Shown here: one piece after another, positions 44,961 through 53,461 of the stretch
Position numbering within the stretch: the first letter of the stretch is position 1
How the letters are laid out: each line of letters opens with the position of its first letter
Assembly (NCBI RefSeq): GCF_028993635.1
Contig: NZ_CP118631.1
Coordinates: 806,001 to 870,000, forward strand
Direction: 5' to 3'
Length of the DNA stretch: 64,000 nucleotides
DNA from: Mucilaginibacter sp. SJ
GTDB lineage: Bacteria; Bacteroidota; Bacteroidia; Sphingobacteriales; Sphingobacteriaceae
Made by a program: the position numbers and the translations under genes
The notes under the pieces: model-generated
What the model was told of the DNA's origin: nothing
The model's input: the letters and a program-made list of their open reading frames with translations, nothing else
Database searches by the model: none

Positions 44961-45524
44961 TTAGAGAGGCTTAGGTCTCAATTCCTTCATCATTTTTTTT
45001 CCTGCCGACTGAATAGCCGCGGTACCATTACGCATTAAAAATTCAAGCTGGGCCGGTAGCTCATCGGCCACCCAGGTGTAACGGTGCCGCAAATTAAACA
45101 ATGCCCAACCAGCAAATACTTTCACCGCTATTTTAACTTTTGGATCTATCATCCAGTCAAAAAGCTGCTCAACAGCGGGTTCAAGATCAAGGCTGTTGAG
45201 TTTTTGCTTTACCGGGGAGTGTTCCTTTTCTTCGGTGGCGTGCATCAGTATTTTAGCATAATGCCTCTGGCAGCCGGGATTGGTAACCTGTGGCAATCGT
45301 TCAATAAAATATTGCAGGTTGCCGGTAAAAACATTAGCATCCTTCAAAAACATATTTTCAAGCAGCCAGGCCGCACGGAAGGCGAGAGGCTTATCGGGGT
45401 GAAAGGTAATGTCAATCAGATCATGCAAATTAAATTGCTGCCCGGTTAAAATACGGCTCAATTCAAGTACCTTAAGCTTGCCAATGGTGTTCGCTATTTT
45501 TTTTGTGAGTTCGTCGCGGGTCAT
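44961..45524 (-). CDS. Alpha-helical (HEAT-like) protein, unknown function
   Basis: The 187-residue product is almost all predicted helix, with pairs of amphipathic segments: LIDITFHPDKPLAFRAAWLLENMF, EQLFDWMIDPKVKIAVKVFAGWALFNL and LPAQLEFLMRNGTAAIQSAGKKMM, resembling two or three HEAT-type repeats. Such proteins act as scaffolds for protein-protein contacts. I do not recognise the exact family. It is divergent from the M16 peptidase gene and 125 bp away from the small protein on the other strand. Confidence 0.65.
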   Translation of the reverse strand: MTRDELTKKIANTIGKLKVLELSRILTGQQFNLHDLIDITFHPDKPLAFRAAWLLENMFLKDANVFTGNLQYFIERLPQVTNPGCQRHYAKILMHATEEKEHSPVKQKLNSLDLEPAVEQLFDWMIDPKVKIAVKVFAGWALFNLRHRYTWVADELPAQLEFLMRNGTAAIQSAGKKMMKELRPKPL

Positions 45525-45610
45525 TATAGCTTAAAAGTAAATAAATGCCGATACGTAACCTAAAACACCTGTTCATTTCTGGCATTCACTTTCAATGTCA
45601 CCAAAAGTTA

Positions 45611-45618
45611 TACATTTG
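45611..45618 (+). promoter_or_regulatory. Predicted -7 box for the M16 peptidase pair
   Basis: TACATTTG matches TAnnTTTG and lies 28 nt upstream of ATG 45647. TTTC at 45590-45593 is a possible weak -33 element. Confidence 0.45.
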
Positions 45619-45646
45619 CTATCCGTATTAACAATTTAATAGATAC

Positions 45647-46885
45647 ATGGTTAAATTCAACCGATTTACACTTGACAATGGCCTTAGGGTTATTGTACAT
45701 GAAGACAACACAACGCCAATGGCCGTGCTTAACATTTTATATGATGTTGGAGCACGCGATGAAGATCCGGAACAAACCGGGTTTGCCCATTTGTTTGAGC
45801 ACCTCATGTTTGGCGGCTCTGTCAATATACCTGTTTATGACGAACCACTGCAAAGGGTAGGAGGCGAAAATAATGCCTTTACCAGCAACGATATCACCAA
45901 CTATTATATTACCTTACCATCTGCCAACCTGGAAACCGCATTTTGGCTGGAGAGTGACCGGATGCTGAGCCTTGCTTTTAGCGAAAAAAGCCTTGAGGTG
46001 CAGCGTAACGTAGTTATAGAGGAGTTTAAACAGCGGTACTTAAATCAGCCTTACGGCGATGTTTGGCTAAAGCTTCGTCCGCTGGTTTACAAAAAACACC
46101 CTTATCGCTGGGCAACCATTGGTAAAACAATCAAACATATCGAAGATGCGCAAATTGAAGACGTAAAAGCTTTCTTCAAAAAACATTACAATCCTCAAAA
46201 CGCTATTGTGGTGGTAGGCGGTAATGTGACTACCGAGCAAGTAAAAGAGCTTTCCGAAAAATGGTTTGCCCCGATCCCGGCCGGCGAAAAATATCACCGC
46301 AACCTTCCCCGGGAACCTGAACAACAGGAGGCCCGGCGCGAAACTGTTGTTGCCAAAGTACCGCTTAATGATGTGTACATAGCTTTCCAGATGGGTACAC
46401 GTACAGATGAAGATTACTATGCGGTTGAACTGCTCTCGGATATTCTTTCCCGGGGCAATTCATCACGGCTATATAAATCGCTGATCAAGGAAAAGCAGAT
46501 TTTTAGTGAGGTACATGCTTACATCACCGGCAGTTTGGATAAAGGCATGTTTGTATTAGAAGGCAAGCCGCTTGAAGGCATCAGCATTGAACAAGCGGAG
46601 GCTGCATTATGGGAGGAACTGGAGAAAATAAAAGCTGAGGAAATCCCGGCAGATGAACTTACTAAAGTTCAGAACAAAACCGAATCAACCATGATCTTTT
46701 CAGAAATGTCACTATTGGATAAGGCCATGAACCTGGCCTCATTTGAATTGCTGGGCGATGCTGACCTGATTAACCATGAAACAGCAAAATATCTTGCTGT
46801 AAGCGCTGCTCAAGTAAAAGCACAAGCCAATAAACTGTTCAGAAAAGATAATTCATCAACACTTATTTATTTGGCGGAGAAATAA
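45647..46885 (+). CDS. M16-family metalloprotease, catalytic subunit
   Basis: This 412-residue M16B (mitochondrial processing peptidase-like) subunit has the inverted zinc motif HxxEH in TGFAHLFEHLMFGGS (His48, Glu51, His52), with the second Glu ligand in the helix after RNVVIEEFKQR. Two alpha/beta domains make up the chain. No signal peptide is evident, so it probably works in the cytoplasm on peptides. Its partner gene is next on the strand, with a 107-bp gap that contains a palindromic repeat. In bacteria these pairs degrade peptides or process precursors. Confidence 0.93.
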   Translation: MVKFNRFTLDNGLRVIVHEDNTTPMAVLNILYDVGARDEDPEQTGFAHLFEHLMFGGSVNIPVYDEPLQRVGGENNAFTSNDITNYYITLPSANLETAFWLESDRMLSLAFSEKSLEVQRNVVIEEFKQRYLNQPYGDVWLKLRPLVYKKHPYRWATIGKTIKHIEDAQIEDVKAFFKKHYNPQNAIVVVGGNVTTEQVKELSEKWFAPIPAGEKYHRNLPREPEQQEARRETVVAKVPLNDVYIAFQMGTRTDEDYYAVELLSDILSRGNSSRLYKSLIKEKQIFSEVHAYITGSLDKGMFVLEGKPLEGISIEQAEAALWEELEKIKAEEIPADELTKVQNKTESTMIFSEMSLLDKAMNLASFELLGDADLINHETAKYLAVSAAQVKAQANKLFRKDNSSTLIYLAEK

Positions 46886-46889
46886 ATCG

Positions 46890-46980
46890 TCTTGAATCTG
46901 AATTTACAGAATTTAAGAATTTGCTGAATTTGAAATTACATTCTGAAAATTAAAAAATTCTGCAAATTCTGATTCAGACT
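46890..46980. repeat. Palindromic repeat between the two M16 genes
   Basis: 46890-46914 and 46955-46980 are imperfect inverted copies around cores GAATTTACAGAATTT and AATTCTGCAAATTC; the intervening DNA is AT-rich. It could form a stem-loop in the intercistronic mRNA. Confidence 0.65.
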
Positions 46981-46992
46981 AACAATATACAT

Positions 46993-48270
46993 ATGATCAA
47001 CAGAAAATTAGCCCCCGAATTCAGGGCTATCGATAATATTAATCTGATTAGGCCGGAGCACAGGAAACTCAGCAATGGCTGCAACATTTTTTGCTTTAAC
47101 TCCGGCGACCAGGAGCTGGTGCGTATTGAGTGGATCTTCGGTAACCTAAGCTTTGATCCGGCGAAGCCATTGCTTAATATGGCCGTAAACTCCATGCTTA
47201 CCGATGGCACTACAACTTTAACAGCTGCGCAAATTGCTGACAAAATTGACTTTTACGGCGCCTTTTTACAGGTTGACTATGGATACGAAAACTCGCAGGT
47301 AACACTGTATAGCTTAAACAAGCACCTGCACCATACTTTACCGGTTATTGCCGATATCCTGAATAATTCCATTTTTCCGGAAAAGGAACTGGAAACTTTT
47401 AAGCGCAACCAACAACAAAAATTGCAGGTTAGCCTGCAAAAAAATGATGTGGTGGCCCGCAGGGCATTTAACAGGGCTGTTTATGGAACTACCATTTTTG
47501 GATATGCTGCCGAGATGACCGACTATCAAACCCTCCAGCGTGATGATATGCTGGTACATTACAAAAAAATGTATCAGCCTTCCAATTGCACTATCGTTAT
47601 AGCGGGTAAGGTTGAGCCGGAAACGCTAACATTGCTTACTGATACATTTGATAAAAACTGGGAAAACAGCCCAACCGCGGCTGTTACAACCCAACCCGAG
47701 ATAAAAGCAGCTACCGAGTTATTTTATTTTACAGAGAAACCGGAAGCTTTGCAATCGGCTATCCGGATAGGTACGCCTATCATCAACCGTTCGCATGAGG
47801 ACTTCCAGGCGTTACAGGTTTTAAATACGGTATTCGGTGGTTATTTTGGATCACGTCTAATGGCTAATATCCGCGAGGATAAAGGGTATACGTATGGTAT
47901 AGGCTCGGGGCTGGCCTCATTTAAGCAGGGCGGATCATTTTTTATAGCGACAGAGGTTGGTGCAGATGTTTGCAAGCCGGCGGTTGGCGAAATTGAAAAA
48001 GAAATGAACCTGTTGAGAACCGAACTGGTACCGGAAGAAGAACTTTCCCTGGTACGCAATTATATGTTAGGCTCATTATTAGGTAGTTTGGAAAATGTGT
48101 TTTCACATGCCGACAAGTTCAAAACCATCTATTTTGCAGGTTTGGATTACGATTATTATGACAGGTACACAGTAACTGTAAAAAACATAACTTCAGATAA
48201 GCTGATCCAACTGGCCAATACTTATTTCAACTTCGATCAGTTTTATAAAGTGATTGTAGGGAAATATTAA
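46993..48270 (+). CDS. M16-family peptidase-like subunit without HxxEH
   Basis: The 425-residue product is homologous to M16 peptidases (DQELVRIEWIFGNLSFDPA, YMLGSLLGSLENVFS, and a glycine-rich YTYGIGSGLASF), but the place of HxxEH reads NMAVNSMLTDG, so it cannot bind zinc. As with other M16B pairs, this would be the regulatory subunit that supplies the Arg/Tyr pair for substrate binding in the dimer. It lies directly downstream of the catalytic subunit and should be co-transcribed. Confidence 0.92.
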   Translation: MINRKLAPEFRAIDNINLIRPEHRKLSNGCNIFCFNSGDQELVRIEWIFGNLSFDPAKPLLNMAVNSMLTDGTTTLTAAQIADKIDFYGAFLQVDYGYENSQVTLYSLNKHLHHTLPVIADILNNSIFPEKELETFKRNQQQKLQVSLQKNDVVARRAFNRAVYGTTIFGYAAEMTDYQTLQRDDMLVHYKKMYQPSNCTIVIAGKVEPETLTLLTDTFDKNWENSPTAAVTTQPEIKAATELFYFTEKPEALQSAIRIGTPIINRSHEDFQALQVLNTVFGGYFGSRLMANIREDKGYTYGIGSGLASFKQGGSFFIATEVGADVCKPAVGEIEKEMNLLRTELVPEEELSLVRNYMLGSLLGSLENVFSHADKFKTIYFAGLDYDYYDRYTVTVKNITSDKLIQLANTYFNFDQFYKVIVGKY

Positions 48271-48273
48271 TTT

Positions 48274-48530
48274 TTGATTTCGGAATTTGGATGTTCGATT
48301 TCGGATTATTTTGATTTCGAATTTCGGATGTTCGATTTCGGATTTGTTTTTATTTTAGATTTGGAATGTTCGGACCGCCCGCTTTGGAGGCCGAATATCC
48401 CAAATCTAAATTATTGAATGCCAATTATAAAATCCAAAATCGAACATCAGAAATCTCAAATCCGGAATTATCATCCCAAGGCAATTTTAAATAAATCCGA
48501 AATCGAAATTCCGAAGTCCGAAATATTTTA
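48274..48530. repeat. Long palindromic repeat upstream of guaB
   Basis: The 300-bp gap is almost entirely made of copies of GATTTCGGAT/TTCGATTTCGG on the left (48274-48350) and their inverted forms (AAATCCGAAATCG and relatives) on the right (48425-48525). The centre is a stem 48357-48373/48391-48407 (AGATTTGGAATGTTCGG with CCGAATATCCCAAATCT, two mismatches). The short open frames here are produced by the repeat and are not genes. Confidence 0.75.
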
Positions 48531-48531
48531 T

Positions 48532-48539
48532 TACCTTTG
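48532..48539 (+). promoter_or_regulatory. Predicted -7 box of guaB
   Basis: TACCTTTG matches the Bacteroidota -7 consensus and lies just beyond the palindrome, 35 nt before the guaB ATG. A -33 TTTG is not visible. Confidence 0.5.
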
Positions 48540-48574
48540 CCCGGCAAATAATAACTCCAAAATAATTATTTGCT

Positions 48575-50047
48575 ATGCAGTTAGACCCATCAAAATTTGT
48601 TGCCGAAGGATTAACTTACGACGACGTTTTACTACTCCCGGCTTATTCAGAAGTGTTACCGCGCGAAGTGAATACCGGTACTTACTTAACTAAAAGCATC
48701 CGGTTAAACATTCCTATCATTTCGGCGGCCATGGATACCGTTACCGAGGCTGATCTGGCTATTGCCATTGCACAGGCAGGTGGTATAGGTATGTTACACA
48801 AAAACATGACCATACAGGCACAGGCCGACGAGGTGCGTAAGGTTAAACGCTCAGAAAGCGGTATGATCCAGGACCCGGTAACTTTACTGGAAGATGCCTT
48901 GCTTGCAGACGCTTTCCAGATCATGAGGGAATTCAGCATTGGCGGTATCCCGGTTATTGATGCCGATCATAACCTGAAAGGCATTATCACCAATCGTGAT
49001 CTTCGTTTCCAAAAAGATATGAGCGTTCCTGTGAGCGAAGTAATGACCAAAACCAACCTGATCACCGCACCTGCAGGTACCACCCTTGTTGACGCTGCCA
49101 ACATACTGCAAAGCAATAAAATTGAGAAACTACCAGTTGTGAATAAAGATGGGAAACTGGTAGGCCTCATCACTTATAAAGATATTCAGAAAGTTAAAAA
49201 CTTCCCTAACGCTTGTAAAGACGAATACGGTCGTTTACGTGTTGGTGCAGCCGTTGGTGTAGCCGCCGATAACATTGACCGGGTAACCGCCCTGGTTAAT
49301 GCCGGTGTTGACGTAATTACGGTAGATACAGCGCACGGCCATTCAAAAGGAGTTATTGATATGGTTAAGGCAGTTAAAAAACTCTATCCTAACCTACAGG
49401 TAATTGCCGGCAACATTGCAACGGGCGATGCTGCCATCGCACTTGCCGATGCCGGTGCTGATGCGGTTAAAGTAGGTATAGGCCCGGGATCTATTTGTAC
49501 CACACGTATCATTGCCGGTGTAGGTGTACCACAATTATATGCGGTATATGAGTGCGCCAAGGCACTCGAAGGCCGGGGCGTTCCGGTAATAGCCGATGGT
49601 GGTATTAAACAAACCGGCGATATTGTTAAAGCTATAGCTGCCGGTGCAAGCTCTATTATGGCAGGCTCATTGTTTGCAGGTGTTGAAGAATCGCCCGGCG
49701 AAACTATTATATACGAAGGCCGCAAATTTAAATCGTACCGTGGCATGGGTTCGGTTGAAGCGATGGCTAAAGGTTCAAAAGACCGTTATTTCCAGGACGA
49801 AACCGACGTGGTAACCAAACTGGTACCTGAAGGTATTGTTGGTCGTGTACCGTTTAAAGGCAGTATGGCCGAAGTGATATTTCAATATATAGGTGGTTTA
49901 CGTGCTGGTATGCACTATTGTGGTGCCGCTAATATCGAAGATCTGCAACGTGCTAAATTTGTACGCATCACTGCTGCCGGTATGCGCGAAAGCCATCCGC
50001 ACGATATTACTATTACTAAAGAAGCGCCTAACTATACCAGCAGGTAG
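48575..50047 (+). CDS. guaB: Inosine-5'-monophosphate dehydrogenase
   Basis: The 490-residue enzyme makes XMP from IMP, the first committed step to GMP. Residues about 1-95 and 210-490 form the TIM barrel: [51 protein letters not shown], the catalytic Cys loop [20 protein letters not shown], and the flap [18 protein letters not shown] with the Arg/Tyr of the active site. A Bateman module of two CBS domains (about 95-205) is inserted for ATP/GTP regulation. The ATG is 35 nt after a good -7 box. Confidence 0.97.
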   Translation: MQLDPSKFVAEGLTYDDVLLLPAYSEVLPREVNTGTYLTKSIRLNIPIISAAMDTVTEADLAIAIAQAGGIGMLHKNMTIQAQADEVRKVKRSESGMIQDPVTLLEDALLADAFQIMREFSIGGIPVIDADHNLKGIITNRDLRFQKDMSVPVSEVMTKTNLITAPAGTTLVDAANILQSNKIEKLPVVNKDGKLVGLITYKDIQKVKNFPNACKDEYGRLRVGAAVGVAADNIDRVTALVNAGVDVITVDTAHGHSKGVIDMVKAVKKLYPNLQVIAGNIATGDAAIALADAGADAVKVGIGPGSICTTRIIAGVGVPQLYAVYECAKALEGRGVPVIADGGIKQTGDIVKAIAAGASSIMAGSLFAGVEESPGETIIYEGRKFKSYRGMGSVEAMAKGSKDRYFQDETDVVTKLVPEGIVGRVPFKGSMAEVIFQYIGGLRAGMHYCGAANIEDLQRAKFVRITAAGMRESHPHDITITKEAPNYTSR

Positions 50048-50154
50048 TTTTTAGCGGTTAGAGATTGGAGGTTGGTTTGAAATGCTAATCTCCAATCTTT
50101 AACACTTCTTATCTGCGATCTTTCTGATCTCCAACCTCTGATCACTAATCCAAA
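50048..50154. repeat. Inverted intergenic repeat between guaB and LOG gene
   Basis: Segments GGTTAGAGATTGGAGGTTGG (50056-50075), TAATCTCCAATCTT (50086-50099) and CTGATCTCCAACCTCTGATC (50124-50143) are inverted and direct copies of one unit. The same unit, GTGATTAGAGGTTGGAGATT, occurs at 52561-52580, and in inverted form at 56075-56104. Confidence 0.7.
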
Positions 50155-50739
50155 ATGAAATCTATCTGCGTATTCTGCGGCGCCAATTTTAACGGCGATC
50201 CTTTATTGAAACAAGCTATTGAACAACTGGCTGAGGTAATGGTAAGCCGTGATATCACCCTTGTCTTCGGTGGCGGCAAAGTTGGCGTTATGGGTTTGAT
50301 AGCCGATGCTGTTTTAAGTCGGGGAGGTAAAGCCATAGGCATTATTCCTCAATTTTTAATGGATAAGGAAGTTGGGCATACCGGTTTAACCGAGCTGCAT
50401 ATTGTTGAAAATATACACCAGCGCAAGCAAATGATGAATGACCTTTGTGAGGGTATCATCACACTTCCCGGAGGTTTGGGTACCCTTGAAGAATTTTTTG
50501 AGGTATTAACCTGGCTGCAATTAGGTTTGCATAATCATCCTATCGGTTTGCTCAACGTCAATGGCTTTTACGACCTGTTACTTAAACAAATGGATGTAAT
50601 GGTTGAACAACGTTTTCTGAAGCAAACCAATCGCGAACTGATTCTTACTTCGGGTGATCCGATAGAGCTGGTAAACCTGATGGATAATTTCAACGCCAAA
50701 CCAGATGATGTATGGTTTAAGGATAGAAACCTTACTTAG
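50155..50739 (+). CDS. LOG-family (TIGR00730) nucleotide phosphoribohydrolase-like protein
   Basis: The 194-residue Rossmann-type protein has MKSICVFCGANFNGDPLLKQ, LVFGGGKVGVMGLIADAVL, the signature GIITLPGGLGTLEEFFEVLTWLQ with PGGxGTxxE, and a C-terminal helical part. Family members hydrolyse the N-glycosidic bond of AMP-like nucleotides (the plant-type cytokinin-activating reaction), but in most bacteria the natural substrate is not known. No neighbour suggests hormone synthesis. The preceding gap is filled by repeat DNA. Confidence 0.9.
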   Translation: MKSICVFCGANFNGDPLLKQAIEQLAEVMVSRDITLVFGGGKVGVMGLIADAVLSRGGKAIGIIPQFLMDKEVGHTGLTELHIVENIHQRKQMMNDLCEGIITLPGGLGTLEEFFEVLTWLQLGLHNHPIGLLNVNGFYDLLLKQMDVMVEQRFLKQTNRELILTSGDPIELVNLMDNFNAKPDDVWFKDRNLT

Positions 50740-50926
50740 CCTTAAGTTCGAAGATTTAAATCAAAAGTCTTAGTTTGTAGCATAGTTTTATCAGCTGATT
50801 AAACTGTCTGCTGCCAACTTTATACTGCAAACTGATACAGGTTTTATCTCTTTAAAACAAAACCGTTTGCAATTCCCTTTTTAGATAGGAAATTTTCTAA
50901 ATTACCTGTCCTATCTAAAACCAATT

Positions 50927-52555
50927 ATGAATATCGAATTCAATAAAAATGAAGATATTAATAAGCAGCTTGTTTATGAGCTAAACACCCGGCTTAACAA
51001 AGTATACCAGGGCGGTGGTGAAAAAGCCGCAGCCAAACAAAAAGAAAAAGGAAAAATGCTGGCCCGCGAACGGGTGGCTTCCCTTATTGATAAAGATAAA
51101 CCATGGCTGGAGATCGGCGCTTTTGTAGCCGATGGGATGTATGCCGAACATGGCGGCTGCGCATCCGGAGGTGTTGTCTGTGGTATCGGGTATATATCGG
51201 GCAGACAATGTGTTGTTGTGGCTAATGACGCCACCGTAAAAGCAGGGGCCTGGTTCCCGATAACAGCAAAAAAGAACCTCCGTGCCCAGGAGATAGCCAT
51301 TGAAAACAAGTTACCTATCATCTATCTTGTCGACTCGGCTGGTGTTTATCTGCCTTTGCAGGACGAGATCTTTCCAGATAAAGAACACTTTGGCCGCATT
51401 TTTCGCAATAATGCTATCATGAGCAGTATGGGAATTATCCAGATAGCTGCTATTATGGGTTCATGCGTAGCAGGAGGGGCATACCTGCCAATCATGAGCG
51501 ATGAGGCCATGATAGTGGAAGGTACAGGCTCGGTTTTCCTGGCTGGGTCATATCTCGTAAAATCGGCCATTGGCGAGGATGTGGATAATGAAACACTTGG
51601 CGGTGCCGCCACCCATTGCGAAATTTCAGGTGTCACCGATTATAAGCAGCCTAATGATCAAGCCGCTCTTGATTCCATCCGCAATATCATGAGCATGACG
51701 GGCAATTATACTAAAGCCGGTTTCGATAGAATCCCGTCATCTGCTCCAAAACTTAGCGAAAAAGAAATTTATGGCATACTGCCCGATAACCGGGAAAAGG
51801 CCTATGATATGAAGGAAATCATACTCCGTTTGTTGGATAAATCAGAATTTGAACCTTATAAAGATGGCTACGGGCAATCTATCATTTGCGGTTTAGGCCG
51901 TATTGACGGATGGGCCGTAGGGATTGTAGCTAATCAGCGTAAGGTGATCAAATCAAGAAAAGGTGAGATGCAGTTTGGCGGAGTGATCTATTCTGATTCG
52001 GCAGATAAAGCCACACGTTTCATTATGAACTGTAATCAAAAGAAGATCCCATTAGTCTTTTTGCAGGATGTTACCGGTTTTATGGTAGGCAGCCGATCGG
52101 AGCAAGGCGGTATTATCAAAGACGGTGCAAAAATGGTGAACGCAGTAGCAAATTCCGTTGTGCCTAAATTTACCATTGTTATAGGCAATAGTTACGGGGC
52201 AGGCAATTACGCCATGTGTGGCAAAGCCTATGATCCACGATTGATCTATGCCTGGCCGTCGGCCAAAATTGCGGTAATGGGCGGCGGACAAGCAGCGAAA
52301 ACTCTATTACAAATTCAGGAAGCAAGCCTCAAAGCCAAAGGCGAAGAGGTAGATGCAGCAAAAGAAGCCGAATTGCTGAAGCAAATTACCGACAGATATA
52401 ACGCTCAAACAACCCCATATTATGCCGCTGCCCGGCTTTGGGTTGATGGGATCATTGACCCGCTCGAAACCCGTAAAGTAATATCCATGGGTATCGAGGC
52501 CGCTAATCACGCGCCTATTGAAAAGGTATTTAATGTAGGAGTGATACAGACATGA
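50927..52555 (+). CDS. Acyl-CoA carboxylase, carboxyltransferase (beta) subunit
   Basis: This 542-residue member of the biotin-dependent carboxyltransferase family has GKMLARERVASLIDKDKPWLEIG, CGIGYISGRQCVVVANDATVKAG, VDSAGVYLPLQDEIFPD, CVAGGAYLPIMSDEAMIVEG, TLGGAATHCEISGVTDYK and VTGFMVGSRSEQGGIIKDGAKM. The GGAATHCEISGVTDYK segment recalls the 3-methylcrotonyl-CoA carboxylase beta subunit better than propionyl-CoA carboxylase, but I cannot fix the acyl substrate. The biotin-carrying alpha subunit is not nearby, so it must lie elsewhere. Length is normal. Confidence 0.9.
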   Translation: MNIEFNKNEDINKQLVYELNTRLNKVYQGGGEKAAAKQKEKGKMLARERVASLIDKDKPWLEIGAFVADGMYAEHGGCASGGVVCGIGYISGRQCVVVANDATVKAGAWFPITAKKNLRAQEIAIENKLPIIYLVDSAGVYLPLQDEIFPDKEHFGRIFRNNAIMSSMGIIQIAAIMGSCVAGGAYLPIMSDEAMIVEGTGSVFLAGSYLVKSAIGEDVDNETLGGAATHCEISGVTDYKQPNDQAALDSIRNIMSMTGNYTKAGFDRIPSSAPKLSEKEIYGILPDNREKAYDMKEIILRLLDKSEFEPYKDGYGQSIICGLGRIDGWAVGIVANQRKVIKSRKGEMQFGGVIYSDSADKATRFIMNCNQKKIPLVFLQDVTGFMVGSRSEQGGIIKDGAKMVNAVANSVVPKFTIVIGNSYGAGNYAMCGKAYDPRLIYAWPSAKIAVMGGGQAAKTLLQIQEASLKAKGEEVDAAKEAELLKQITDRYNAQTTPYYAAARLWVDGIIDPLETRKVISMGIEAANHAPIEKVFNVGVIQT

Positions 52556-52560
52556 CCTTA

Positions 52561-52580
52561 GTGATTAGAGGTTGGAGATT
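52561..52580. repeat. Copy of the GTGATTAGAGGTTGG repeat
   Basis: A single copy of the unit also seen at 50056-50143 and 56075-56104 starts 6 bp after the carboxylase stop codon and is followed directly by a terminator. Its recurrence at 3' ends hints at a mobile or spreading intergenic element. Confidence 0.6.
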
Positions 52581-52586
52581 AGAAAA

Positions 52587-52621
52587 AACGCGCCATGATG
52601 TGTAGCTCATCATAGCGCGTT
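52587..52621 (+). terminator. Terminator of the acyl-CoA carboxylase gene
   Basis: AACGCGC and ATGATG (52587-52600) pair with CATCAT and GCGCGTT (52608-52621) across one C-A mismatch, with a 7-nt loop. A weak T-rich tail follows (TTACTATTCCCCTTTTT). Confidence 0.75.
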
Positions 52622-52642
52622 TACTATTCCCCTTTTTGACTT

Positions 52643-52693
52643 GCGCTCGTTTGTAACGAGTGCTTAACCTGGGTTTGCGTTTGTAACGCAAAC
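52643..52693. repeat. Two tandem hairpins with the same TGT loop
   Basis: GCGCTCGTT-TGT-AACGAGTGC (52643-52663) and GTTTGCGTT-TGT-AACGCAAAC (52673-52693) are hairpins sharing the core CGTTTGTAACG. They sit 10 bp apart, just downstream of the minus-strand lipoprotein gene. The first has one G-U pair and the second is perfect. Confidence 0.75.
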
Positions 52694-52697
52694 TAAA

Positions 52698-53441
52698 TTA
52701 TCCTCTATGTCTTTTATGCTTTTTCTTAGATGATTTTGACGACGAAGATGAACTTTGTTTATCCGATGATTTTTTTTCTTCAGTTTTGGAGGGTTGATTG
52801 TCCGGTTGCTTTACATCGGTCGAATCTTTACTCAGCTGTTTTACGGTAAACTCATTTCCGCGTAAACCATACTCCAACTGGCGTTTAGCTCCTGAAGGCT
52901 TTGCCTCTTTGCCAGTGCCACTAAATATCGGGAATTCCCGCATCAACTTACCATCCCTGATATAGAAATTATCGTTACCACGGTAGCCTTTACGCTGTGA
53001 ACTGGTTAATCTTGGAAAATCGAGCTTATTAGGCTTGCTGTTATTGTCGTTAAATTCAAAAGCGTAGATGGATGTATAATTAGTTGTATCTTTTGATTTT
53101 GCCTGGATCAGGATTTCCGGGTTACCATCCACATCCATATCTGAATTGTAAACGTCAATAATAGCACCATCTAAATCACCGGTTGTTGTGGTATATTTTA
53201 TGGCCGATGAATCTGAATGTAATATCATGAACGCTCCGGCTTCTTCAGAACCACGACCCCAGCTCAAAACATCATAGCTTTGCCCTGGCGATACCTCTAT
53301 CAGTTTGTGAAACCTGAAAGGTGCCATCAATTCCGGCTTTTTAGGTGCCGGGGAAGCGGCAGGCTTTTTGTTATCCGCACCGCCGCATCCTGCCATTAAT
53401 GCGCTTATCGCAAGCACAAAAAGGTAAAACCTGTTAGTCAT
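52698..53441 (-). CDS. Lipoprotein with FG-GAP-like segment and charged Ser/Lys tail, unknown function
   Basis: The 247-residue lipoprotein has lipobox LMAGC (Cys19). The body contains a DMDVDGNPEILIQA segment of the FG-GAP/calcium-binding type (about 115-130) within a beta-rich domain. The C-terminal 50 residues are low-complexity (SKTEEKKSSDKQ, then a serine run and SKKKHKRHRG), a strongly basic tail. I do not recognise the family. It follows the GH20 gene by 20 bp on the same strand and may be co-transcribed. A surface or periplasmic location is likely. Confidence 0.7.
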   Translation of the reverse strand: MTNRFYLFVLAISALMAGCGGADNKKPAASPAPKKPELMAPFRFHKLIEVSPGQSYDVLSWGRGSEEAGAFMILHSDSSAIKYTTTTGDLDGAIIDVYNSDMDVDGNPEILIQAKSKDTTNYTSIYAFEFNDNNSKPNKLDFPRLTSSQRKGYRGNDNFYIRDGKLMREFPIFSGTGKEAKPSGAKRQLEYGLRGNEFTVKQLSKDSTDVKQPDNQPSKTEEKKSSDKQSSSSSSKSSKKKHKRHRG

Positions 53442-53461
53442 ATTTTTTTATGATTCAACTT

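Noticed and set aside
48418..48693. 91-residue open frame upstream of and into guaB
   Set aside because: It is produced by the palindromic repeat and then overlaps guaB in another frame; the protein is not like any family.
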